From positions 868,001-932,000 of the forward strand of contig NZ_LWHJ01000011.1 of assembly GCF_001652725.1 (NCBI RefSeq): DNA of 64,000 nucleotides, written 5' to 3'. Below the pieces are notes generated by a model. The model had not been told where the DNA came from. It was given only the letters and a program-made list of their open reading frames with translations, and did not search any database. Below, one piece after another: positions 40,074 to 47,817 of this stretch. The stretch's first letter is position 1. Each line of letters begins with the position of its first letter. Origin of the DNA: Pedobacter psychrophilus (GTDB lineage Bacteria; Bacteroidota; Bacteroidia; Sphingobacteriales; Sphingobacteriaceae). Both the position numbers and the translations under genes were made by a program.

Positions 40074-42647
40074 ATGCCTGTAAGAGGAAACCAGTTTAAA
40101 AAAAACACAATAAGGGAAGAAGTTCTAGAAGGACAACAACAACCTTACAAAAAGAAAATATCAAGTGAATCTAGAGAAGGATTGCCAAAATTCAACTTTA
40201 ATAATGATAGAGCAATTAAAATTGTTGGGCTATTTTTATTGTTGCTTTCTCTCTATTTTTTGGTATCGTTTACTTCTTATCTTTTTACCTGGCAAGATGA
40301 TCAAAGCTATGTTGTAGATGCCAATGGTGGTTGGAGTAATCTTTTTAAGACCGTTGCCGAATTAAAGTCTAACGGTGCAATAAATCCAAATATCCAAAAC
40401 TGGACAGGCAAATTGGGAGCTTTGCTTTCCCATCAATTTATGTACGAATGGTTTGGATTAGCCTCTTTTATATTTGTTTTTGTTTTTGTTGTTATTGGTT
40501 ACAGGTTATTGTTTAAAGTAAAACTATTATCAATCCACAAAACATTAGCTTACAGTTTTTTTGTGCTGATATTCACTTCTATTACTTTAGCATTTTTTCA
40601 TTCTTTCATTGGCGATTATCCGCATTATATAGAAGGTGAATTTGGTTATTTTTCTAACCTTTTATTGCAGGCACAAATTGGCTCTACTGGGGTTGGTGCT
40701 TTATTGGTTTTTGCAGGATTAACCTGTTTAATTATTGCTTATAATTTAGATTTTAAAATCCCGGAAAGGAAACCAAAACCTTTAAAGGAAAGTTTTATAG
40801 CTGATGATGTTTTAATTGAGGAAGAAGAAGAGGATGAAGAACAGTTAAATGATGAGGATTACATTCCAAAACACGTCGATTTTCCTATTAGGAATAATCA
40901 ATCAAATCCAAAAGTAATCCCAATTGTGCAGACAATGGATAACTCTTTTGAAGTAGAAAACACATTAGAAAAGGAAGAGTTTATCAGTGAGGTAAATGAC
41001 GATTTTGATGAGGTTGTTAATAAAATCAGCAAACCAAGTCCAAAAGTTGAAGATCAGGAAGATTTATCTTTGACTATTGAAAGGACACAGGAGGATGCTA
41101 AAGCAGCAGAATTAGTAGAGCAATTTGGAGCGTTTGACCCAACTTTGGATTTAGCATCTTACAAAAATCCAACACTAGAATTATTAGAGCAATATGGTTC
41201 TGGGAAAATAGCTGTCGATACTTCAGAATTAGAAAACAATAAAAATAAGATTGTTGAGACTTTAAATAATTATAATATAGAAATTGATAAAATTAAAGCG
41301 ACTATAGGTCCAACTGTTACGCTTTATGAAATTATCCCGGCAGCAGGAGTTAGGATTTCTAAAATCAAAAATTTAGAGGATGATATTGCTTTAAGTTTGG
41401 CAGCCTTAGGGATTAGGATAATTGCACCAATGCCAGGTAAAGGAACTATTGGGATTGAAGTGCCTAATTCTCATCCAGAAATGGTTTCTATGCGTTCAAT
41501 TATCGCGACAGAGAAATTTCAAAACACCACGATGGATTTGCCTATTGCTTTGGGTAAAACTATATCTAACGAAGTATTTATAGCCGATTTAGCTAAAATG
41601 CCGCATATGTTAGTTGCTGGTGCAACAGGTCAAGGAAAATCAGTTGGGATTAATACGATATTGGTCTCATTACTTTATAAAAAACATCCATCACAATTAA
41701 AGTTTGTTTTAGTAGACCCAAAAAAAGTAGAATTATCATTATTTAAAAAAATTGAGAGACACTTTTTAGCAAAGCTTCCCGGTGAAGATGATGCGATTAT
41801 CACTGATACAAAAAAAGTAATCAATACGCTTAATTCACTTTGTATTGAAATGGATCAACGTTATGATTTGTTAAAAGATGCAGGTGTAAGAAATTTAAAA
41901 GAATACAACGAAAAGTTTGTCAAGCGAAAGCTTAATCCTAATAATGGCCATAAATTTTTGCCATTTATTGTTTTGGTGATAGATGAATTTGCAGATTTAA
42001 TGATGACCGCCGGTAAGGAAGTGGAAACACCTATCGCAAGATTGGCACAATTGGCCAGAGCTATCGGTATTCATTTGGTTTTAGCTACTCAAAGACCTTC
42101 AGTTAATATCATTACAGGTACAATTAAAGCAAATTTTCCTGCTCGTTTGGCTTTTAGAGTTACTTCTAAAATAGATTCAAGGACAATTTTGGATAGCGGC
42201 GGTGCCGATCAATTGATTGGAAAAGGAGATATGCTTTTATCAACAGGAAGTGATTTAATTCGTTTACAATGTGCATTTGTAGATACACCAGAAGTTGACC
42301 GTGTAACCGATTTTATTGGAGAACAACGCGGTTATTCATCAGCTTACATACTTCCAGAATATGTAGGTGATGATGGCGATGGCGGAAGCATCAAAGATTT
42401 TGACCCAAATGATCGTGATGCAATGTTTGAGGATGCTGCCCGTTTAATAGTGATGCACCAACAAGGTTCTACTTCTTTAATCCAGCGAAAGCTAAAATTA
42501 GGTTACAATAGAGCAGGTAGAATAATTGATCAATTGGAAGGTGCTGGAATTGTTGGGCCATTTGAGGGAAGTAAAGCTAGAGAAGTGTTGATGCCTGATG
42601 AATATGCATTGGAACAGTTCTTGTCTAACTTGAACAAAAAGGATTAA
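40074..42647 (+). CDS. ftsK: DNA translocase FtsK
   Basis: An 857-residue septal DNA pump. The N-terminus has four to five membrane helices (about 45-220). An acidic linker follows (about 235-340). The motor covers about 375-790: the alpha/beta domain includes IGPTVTLYEIIPAAGVRISK, Walker A is GATGQGKSVGINT, Walker B is FIVLVIDEFADLMM, and RAIGIHLVLATQRPS follows. The gamma winged helix is at the C-terminus (about 795-850, GYNRAGRIIDQLEGAGIVGP). FtsK clears chromosome ends from the septum and supports XerCD dimer resolution. lolA begins 1 bp after it. Confidence 0.96.
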   Translation: MPVRGNQFKKNTIREEVLEGQQQPYKKKISSESREGLPKFNFNNDRAIKIVGLFLLLLSLYFLVSFTSYLFTWQDDQSYVVDANGGWSNLFKTVAELKSNGAINPNIQNWTGKLGALLSHQFMYEWFGLASFIFVFVFVVIGYRLLFKVKLLSIHKTLAYSFFVLIFTSITLAFFHSFIGDYPHYIEGEFGYFSNLLLQAQIGSTGVGALLVFAGLTCLIIAYNLDFKIPERKPKPLKESFIADDVLIEEEEEDEEQLNDEDYIPKHVDFPIRNNQSNPKVIPIVQTMDNSFEVENTLEKEEFISEVNDDFDEVVNKISKPSPKVEDQEDLSLTIERTQEDAKAAELVEQFGAFDPTLDLASYKNPTLELLEQYGSGKIAVDTSELENNKNKIVETLNNYNIEIDKIKATIGPTVTLYEIIPAAGVRISKIKNLEDDIALSLAALGIRIIAPMPGKGTIGIEVPNSHPEMVSMRSIIATEKFQNTTMDLPIALGKTISNEVFIADLAKMPHMLVAGATGQGKSVGINTILVSLLYKKHPSQLKFVLVDPKKVELSLFKKIERHFLAKLPGEDDAIITDTKKVINTLNSLCIEMDQRYDLLKDAGVRNLKEYNEKFVKRKLNPNNGHKFLPFIVLVIDEFADLMMTAGKEVETPIARLAQLARAIGIHLVLATQRPSVNIITGTIKANFPARLAFRVTSKIDSRTILDSGGADQLIGKGDMLLSTGSDLIRLQCAFVDTPEVDRVTDFIGEQRGYSSAYILPEYVGDDGDGGSIKDFDPNDRDAMFEDAARLIVMHQQGSTSLIQRKLKLGYNRAGRIIDQLEGAGIVGPFEGSKAREVLMPDEYALEQFLSNLNKKD

Positions 42648-42648
42648 A

Positions 42649-43302
42649 ATGAAGAGATTAAATATATTGATGTTAATAATGTTTTTTGCCACTACTATTG
42701 GAAGCGCATTTGCGCAATCTGATGCTGTAGCAAAATCTATATTAGCAGGAGTAAGTAAAAAATATAAATCGTATAGTGTTGTAAAGGCAGATTTTAGTTA
42801 CACCTTAAAAAATCCACAAGCTAATATCAATGAGACCCAGAGCGGAACTTTATTTGTTAAATCATCACAAAATAAATATAAAGTTAAAGTTGGAGGTCAG
42901 GAATTAATTTCTAACGGGCAGGTACAATGGACTTATTTAAAAAATGATAATGAAGTTCAGATTAGTGAGATTGATAATAGTTCTGATGCTTTAAATCCCG
43001 CTAAAATATTTACGATGTATGAAAAAGGTTTCAAATATGTTTATTTGGGAGATACAAAACTAAATGGCAGAGTTTATCAAAACATAGAGCTTGCGCCATT
43101 ACAAACCCGTTCTTTTTCTAAAATAAAGTTACGAGTAGATAAGGTAAATAAGCAAATTTCAAACATCGTTGTGAATGATAAAAATGGAAATGTTTATACC
43201 TATTCCATTAAAAGTTTTACACCAAATGTGAATGTTTCTGATGCAACATTTACTTTCGATCCAAAGGCACACGCTGGTGTTGATATAGTTGATTTGCGAT
43301 AA
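42649..43302 (+). CDS. lolA: Outer-membrane lipoprotein carrier protein LolA
   Basis: A 217-residue periplasmic protein with a signal peptide (1-22, ending GSAFAQ). The body is the LolA half-barrel (KADFSYTLKNPQ, SGTLFVKSSQNKYKVKVGGQ, VQWTYLKNDNEVQI, NPAKIFTMYEKGFKYVYLG). LolA carries mature lipoproteins across the periplasm. It begins 1 bp after the ftsK stop, in an order common in Bacteroidota. The domain is full-length. Confidence 0.9.
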   Translation: MKRLNILMLIMFFATTIGSAFAQSDAVAKSILAGVSKKYKSYSVVKADFSYTLKNPQANINETQSGTLFVKSSQNKYKVKVGGQELISNGQVQWTYLKNDNEVQISEIDNSSDALNPAKIFTMYEKGFKYVYLGDTKLNGRVYQNIELAPLQTRSFSKIKLRVDKVNKQISNIVVNDKNGNVYTYSIKSFTPNVNVSDATFTFDPKAHAGVDIVDLR

Positions 43303-43366
43303 TCATAACGCTAAGATATTTTTGAAAGCAGGGGTAATTCTCTGTTTTTTTTTGCAATTTTGAGTG

Positions 43367-43642
43367 ATGTCTATTTCTCTTACCAATCATACTTTAGAAA
43401 AATTAGAGTTTCTGCTAAAAGAGTTAGGATTTAAAGTAAGATTTGAAAAAGGAAATTTCAAAACAGGTTCCTGTCTGATTGAAAGTAGTAAAATAATTGT
43501 TGTTAATAAATTCTCTAACTTAGAAAGCAAAATCAATTCTTTAATAGATCTGATTAAAACTTTAGACATTGATATTTCTTCAATAAGCGAAAAGCAAAAA
43601 GCATTTTATTATTCATTAAAACAAACCGAGATTACATTTTGA
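43367..43642 (+). CDS. Hypothetical small protein
   Basis: A 91-residue soluble protein of no recognised family, with ATG at 43367; a GTG one codon upstream is less likely. It is predicted mixed alpha/beta: LEFLLKELGFKVRFEKGNF and LIESSKIIVVNKFS look like a strand-helix unit, with a helix-rich C-terminal part. Its stop codon overlaps the TTG start of the MBL-fold gene (TTGA), so translational coupling is probable and it may cooperate with that hydrolase. Confidence 0.7.
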   Translation: MSISLTNHTLEKLEFLLKELGFKVRFEKGNFKTGSCLIESSKIIVVNKFSNLESKINSLIDLIKTLDIDISSISEKQKAFYYSLKQTEITF

Positions 43643-44400
43643 AAGTTACTTTTTTAGGAACCGGAACTTCACAAGGTGTACCCGTAATTGCTTGCGATTG
43701 TGAGGTTTGCAAATCAACAGATTTAAGGGATAAGCGTTTAAGAAGTAGCATCTTAATTGAGTCTGATCAAAAAACTATTATTATTGATACAGGACCAGAT
43801 TTTAGGCAGCAAATGTTGCGTGAGAATGTCCAAAAGTTAGATGCAGTTGTATTTACACACTCACATAAAGATCATATTGCCGGGTTAGATGATATCCGAG
43901 CTTTTAATTATAAGCAAAAAGCTGCGATAGATATATATGCAAATGAAGCAGTTCAGGAAGCTTTAAAAAGAGAGTTTTATTATATTTTTTCAGAATATAA
44001 ATATCCAGGTATTCCTCAAATTAATCTTAAAACAATTCATTCTCAAAATTTTTCAATTGGCGATTTTGATATAAAACCCATAGAAGTAATGCACTTTAAA
44101 TTGCCTGTTTTAGGTTTTAGGATTAAAGATTTCACCTACATTACAGATGCTAAAACCATCAGCGAAAGCGAACAGGAAAAAATTAAAGGAACCGAAATTT
44201 TAGTGATTAATGCATTACAAAGAGAAAAACATATCTCCCATTTTACGCTTGATGAAGCGATTGCTTTTGCTCAAAAGATGAATGCCGATAAAACTTATTT
44301 CACCCATATTAGCCATAAATTGGGTAAGCATGAAGATGTGATGAAAGAGCTTCCGAATAATATTGAATTGGCGTATGATGGTTTAAAAATCCCGATTTAA
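43639..44400 (+). CDS. MBL-fold metallo-hydrolase
   Basis: A 253-residue metallo-beta-lactamase-fold enzyme starting at TTG and overlapping the upstream stop. GTGTSQGVPVIACDCEVCKS at the N-terminus and the metal site HSHKDHIAGLDDIRAFN place it in the PhnP/COG1235 branch, which usually hydrolyses cyclic phosphodiesters. Asp in YITDAKTI and His in FTHISHKLG supply the remaining metal ligands. The CxxC-like cysteines of DCEVCKS also bind structural zinc in PhnP. The exact substrate is unknown. Confidence 0.9.
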   Translation: MKVTFLGTGTSQGVPVIACDCEVCKSTDLRDKRLRSSILIESDQKTIIIDTGPDFRQQMLRENVQKLDAVVFTHSHKDHIAGLDDIRAFNYKQKAAIDIYANEAVQEALKREFYYIFSEYKYPGIPQINLKTIHSQNFSIGDFDIKPIEVMHFKLPVLGFRIKDFTYITDAKTISESEQEKIKGTEILVINALQREKHISHFTLDEAIAFAQKMNADKTYFTHISHKLGKHEDVMKELPNNIELAYDGLKIPI

Positions 44401-44563
44401 ATAGAGTCTTTAGAGATTTTTTTTTAATTTATTTGGATTTTAAATATTTATCTTTTTTATTTCCCATATAAATCCTTACCTTAATTGACTGATAACCACT
44501 TCTGAAACCAAACTGTTTTTAATGGTATGATTTTAGATTCTATTAATTAAACTTAGCTACCCT

Positions 44564-45019
44564 ATGTTAACAATTAATTTTATATCGATTTTATTTATTT
44601 CAATTTTACCTATTAATATTTTTTCTGATAACTTAACAGAAAATGCCATAATTGGTAAATGGATGAGCACAGAAAAAAATGTTAAGGTTGAAGTCTACAA
44701 GCTTAATGATGAATTTAGAGCTAAAGTAATTTGGTTTGATGATACAGATGACCCAGATAGACCAATGCATACAAGAAAAGATTTACATAACCCTGTTAAA
44801 GAATTAAGAAATAATAGAATTTTAGGTATGAGCGTACTTAAAAATTTAAAGTTTAATGCTAAAAGTAATAGGTGGGAAGATGGTATAATTTACGATGCAA
44901 ATAGTGGAAGGCATTTTAGCTCTGTAGTTTATTTTAATGATGAGGGTTTATTAGAAGTTAAAGGTTTCTGGAAGTTTGAGTTTTTATGTCAAACAATAGA
45001 ATTTACAAAAGCTGATTAA
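44564..45019 (+). CDS. DUF2147 domain-containing secreted protein
   Basis: A 151-residue protein with a signal peptide (about 1-21) and a single DUF2147 beta-sandwich (IIGKWMSTEKNVKVEVYKL; ILGMSVLKNLKFN; WEDGIIYDANSGRHFSS; LLEVKGFWKFEF). These small periplasmic or outer-membrane-associated proteins occur widely, with no defined function. Length is typical. Its stop overlaps the stop of the convergent membrane-protein gene. Confidence 0.88.
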   Translation: MLTINFISILFISILPINIFSDNLTENAIIGKWMSTEKNVKVEVYKLNDEFRAKVIWFDDTDDPDRPMHTRKDLHNPVKELRNNRILGMSVLKNLKFNAKSNRWEDGIIYDANSGRHFSSVVYFNDEGLLEVKGFWKFEFLCQTIEFTKAD

Positions 45020-45363
45020 CGGTTCATATATTTTAAGAAAAACAACCCTCCTAAAATATACATGAAGACATCAAAATAATCGCCCGTATATCGGGCGTTT
45101 TTTGTGGGTAAATAAATTTCAAAAATCAATGTTAGTCCAACAATTAACAAGATAATATTCCATTTAGATAATGTGTATGTAGATTTTTGAAGAATTAATC
45201 GCATCCACCACAAACACAATTGCCCAAGAATAGGCACAGCCAATAAATCAATTAAATAATACTGAATTGGCCAATAAAAGTAAAATCCCAATTTGGTACA
45301 AATAAAAATTATAAGCCAAACAAAGCTGAAAGCAACAAAATATCTGTTTAAAAGTGTTTTCAT
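45016..45363 (-). CDS. Small multi-helix membrane protein
   Basis: A 115-residue protein with about three to four membrane helices (about 8-30, 35-58, 70-84 and 97-112). Related Bacteroidota proteins are sometimes labelled a magnesium-citrate transporter, but nothing here supports a transport role. The helix-loop pattern resembles VanZ-like membrane proteins. It is followed in the same direction as the zinc-ribbon membrane protein, whose stop directly abuts its start, so the two are probably one transcript. Confidence 0.65.
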   Translation of the reverse strand: MKTLLNRYFVAFSFVWLIIFICTKLGFYFYWPIQYYLIDLLAVPILGQLCLWWMRLILQKSTYTLSKWNIILLIVGLTLIFEIYLPTKNARYTGDYFDVFMYILGGLFFLKYMNR

Positions 45364-45678
45364 TTAAGTGCTCAACATCCCAATTAGCCAAAGTAAAAAT
45401 GTCATGAAGCCAATTAATGCCGCTTGGGCAAAAACAAAGAAACGCCTGAATTTTCTTAAAAATCTTTTAGCAGCACCCACAAATTTCCCATCTGTAGGTT
45501 TAACAAAAAAAATATCGCTTTCTTCTTTAACTTCTTCCCTAAGTTTATTTTCTACTTGTTTAATAAAGACATCATTTTGCAAAAACTCATTACAATATAA
45601 GCAACGGTCGTAAGTTTCCCCTCGCCACAAAGTCCACTTTTTACAACTCGGACATTTTATTTCTTTTTTTACACTCAA
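45364..45678 (-). CDS. Zinc-ribbon protein with C-terminal membrane helix
   Basis: A 104-residue protein starting at TTG. An N-terminal rubredoxin-like zinc ribbon has two CxxC pairs (CPSCKKW and RCLYCNEF). A basic stretch and one C-terminal membrane helix (about 80-101, FVFAQAALIGFMTFLLWLIG) follow. It is a tail-anchored small zinc-ribbon protein of unknown function. It is adjacent to a small membrane-protein gene on the same strand. Confidence 0.7.
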   Translation of the reverse strand: MSVKKEIKCPSCKKWTLWRGETYDRCLYCNEFLQNDVFIKQVENKLREEVKEESDIFFVKPTDGKFVGAAKRFLRKFRRFFVFAQAALIGFMTFLLWLIGMLST

Positions 45679-45745
45679 CTAATTAAAATTCTAATCGTGA
45701 TTTTTTATACTTTTATTGTTGATGATATTTTGATCTAACCCTAAA

Positions 45746-47050
45746 ATGGAACTCAAAAATAATAAAAAGACAATAAAGGCCTGGGCAATGTTTGATTGGG
45801 CAAATTCTGCTTACAATCTTGTAATCACTTCCACTATTTTTCCTGCTTACTACACCGCTATTACTACAACAAGTAATAATAACGACAAAGTGTTTTTCTT
45901 TGGGTTTAAATTTGTGAATACAGCACTTTCCAACTATGCTTTGGCGGTTGCCTATTTAATCATCGCCTTTTTAACACCAATTTTAACGGCTACTGCAGAT
46001 TATCGTGGAAACAAGAAAACTTTTATGATGGTTTTCACCTGGATTGGTGCTTTAGCTTGCGCCGGTTTATACTTTTTTAAGATTGATACGCTAGAGTTGG
46101 GTATAATTCTATTTGCCGTTGCAGCAATTGGTTACTGCGGAGGAATTGTTTTTAGTAATTCCTATTTACCTGAGATTGCCACTTTAGATCAGCAGGATAA
46201 AGTAAGTGCAAAAGGTTTTGCTTATGGATATATTGGTAGTGTAATTTTGCAAATCATTTGTTTCGTTTTTGTATTGATTCCTGAAGCTTTTGGCATTACA
46301 GACGCATCATTTCCTGCAAGATTATCATTTTTATTGGTTGGTATTTGGTGGTTAGGCTTTTCATATTTTCCTTTTACTGTGCTGCCAAAGGCGAGTCAAA
46401 ACTATAATAAATTGGATAAGAAGAAAGTGGGTAGCGGTTTTGGTGAGCTAAAAAAAGTTTGGGATCAAGTGAAGACAATGCCCGTGTTAAAATCGTTTTT
46501 AACGGCCTATTTTTTTTATGCAATGGGCGTACAAACCATCATGTTAGTTGCAGCTAATTTTGGTGAAAAGATATTGCATCTAGGAACTTCTAAATTAATA
46601 GCGACCATATTGATTATTCAATTAGTAGCTATTATTGGTGCTTATTTAATGTCAAGGCTTTCACAAATTTATGGCAACATTAAAGTATTAATATTTGTAG
46701 TAGTGTTATGGATTTTTGTTTGCGCAGCTGCCTATTTTGTAGCTAATGAATACCAATTTTATGTTTTAGCAGCGGTAGTTGGTTTAATAATGGGAGGGAT
46801 TCAATCTTTATCAAGATCAACTTTTTCTAAATATGTACCAGAAGGAACCTCGGATACTGCTTCATTTTTTAGCTTTTATGATGTTACAGAAAAATTAGCC
46901 ATAGTTGCCGGACTTTTCAGTTTCGGATTTGTAGAAGAGTTAACTGGAAATATGCGTAACAGTGCTGCAAGTCTTGGAATGTTCTTTATTATCGGTTTAA
47001 TTCTGCTTTTTGTTACTTTAAAAAAAGAAAAACTAAACTTCAAGAGTTAA
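45746..47050 (+). CDS. MFS transporter, UMF1/Atg22 type
   Basis: A 434-residue transporter with twelve predicted helices. The family signature AMFDWANSAYNLVITSTIFP at the N-terminus, the acidic YLPEIA after helix 4, and the SLSRSTFSKYVPEGTSDTAS motif after helix 10 mark the UMF1 branch, related to yeast Atg22 amino-acid exporters. The substrate cannot be deduced. It lies alone, with a convergent neighbour downstream. Confidence 0.9.
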   Translation: MELKNNKKTIKAWAMFDWANSAYNLVITSTIFPAYYTAITTTSNNNDKVFFFGFKFVNTALSNYALAVAYLIIAFLTPILTATADYRGNKKTFMMVFTWIGALACAGLYFFKIDTLELGIILFAVAAIGYCGGIVFSNSYLPEIATLDQQDKVSAKGFAYGYIGSVILQIICFVFVLIPEAFGITDASFPARLSFLLVGIWWLGFSYFPFTVLPKASQNYNKLDKKKVGSGFGELKKVWDQVKTMPVLKSFLTAYFFYAMGVQTIMLVAANFGEKILHLGTSKLIATILIIQLVAIIGAYLMSRLSQIYGNIKVLIFVVVLWIFVCAAAYFVANEYQFYVLAAVVGLIMGGIQSLSRSTFSKYVPEGTSDTASFFSFYDVTEKLAIVAGLFSFGFVEELTGNMRNSAASLGMFFIIGLILLFVTLKKEKLNFKS

Positions 47051-47054
47051 ATAA

Positions 47055-47204
47055 TTAAGCTGCTCCTCTAATTATCGCCAGTAAAATTGCAATTACAGCA
47101 ATTACTAGTAATACATGAATTAATGCGCCTAACGAGTAAACAAAAAACCCGAACAACCAACCAATAACTAAAATAATTGCAATAATGTAAAGTATAGATC
47201 CCAT
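47055..47204 (-). CDS. lmo0937-type small membrane protein
   Basis: A 49-residue hydrophobic peptide with ATG at 47202-47204. It has two helices (about 4-22, ILYIIAIILVIGWLFGFFVY, and 26-45) and ends RGAA. The pattern IIAIILVIGWLFGFF...GALIHVLLVIAVIAIL matches the lmo0937 family (about 50 residues), often found near stress genes. It closes the metal island in the same direction as its genes, about 70 bp past the DUF3347 gene. Confidence 0.72.
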   Translation of the reverse strand: MGSILYIIAIILVIGWLFGFFVYSLGALIHVLLVIAVIAILLAIIRGAA

Positions 47205-47272
47205 ATTTTTATATTTTAAAAATTTAGCTTACGCTGATAAGTTTAACTCAAATTTTATGACTTTCGTAAAGA

Positions 47273-47806
47273 TTACTGTATGGTTTCTTTAACATCGCCA
47301 CAGCTGATCATTTTATCTCCATAAAAGGGATTTTTAACTTCTTTAGTTTTACTTAACCAAAAAGATCCATCCTTGTACATTGGGCAATTTATCTTATAAA
47401 CAGGAGCTGGTAAATCTGCAACTTTAGCATAATCATAAATATTTTCACTTAACATTTTAAAATGCTCTCGCTGATTTTCTATGTTATCAATGTTTTCGGT
47501 AATTTTTTGGGAATGCTGAATAGCATTATCTTTAATTTTTCTAAATACATTAATCTGTTTTGCATTATGCAATTTTTCGTCGAAAGATTTTATAGCTTCA
47601 ACAAGTGTTTTTGCAGCATCTGCGGCAGTTTTACTATCGTCCATTACAAGTGAATTTTCAATAGCTAAATAATTATCTATTAGTGGCTTAGATTCAAATA
47701 CAGTAGTTTTTTCTTCACTTGGATTTAACTGAATTGTTTTACTGCCTTGGTTACAGCCAACAAAAGCGATAGCTCCGATTACGATTGTTAAAATTATTTT
47801 ATTCAT
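47273..47806 (-). CDS. DUF3347 lipoprotein
   Basis: A 177-residue predicted lipoprotein (lipobox AFVGC, Cys18) with a helical-bundle DUF3347 domain (LIDNYLAIENSLVMDDSKTA; CPMYKDGSFWLS near the C-terminus, then CGD). The CPMYKDGSFWLS segment is Cu/heavy-metal-associated in this family, which is found in CusB-like proteins and as stand-alone proteins. It follows the copper ATPase by 11 bp, so it belongs to the metal island. It is probably a periplasmic metal-binding accessory protein. Confidence 0.88.
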   Translation of the reverse strand: MNKIILTIVIGAIAFVGCNQGSKTIQLNPSEEKTTVFESKPLIDNYLAIENSLVMDDSKTAADAAKTLVEAIKSFDEKLHNAKQINVFRKIKDNAIQHSQKITENIDNIENQREHFKMLSENIYDYAKVADLPAPVYKINCPMYKDGSFWLSKTKEVKNPFYGDKMISCGDVKETIQ

Positions 47807-47817
47807 CTCTTTTATTT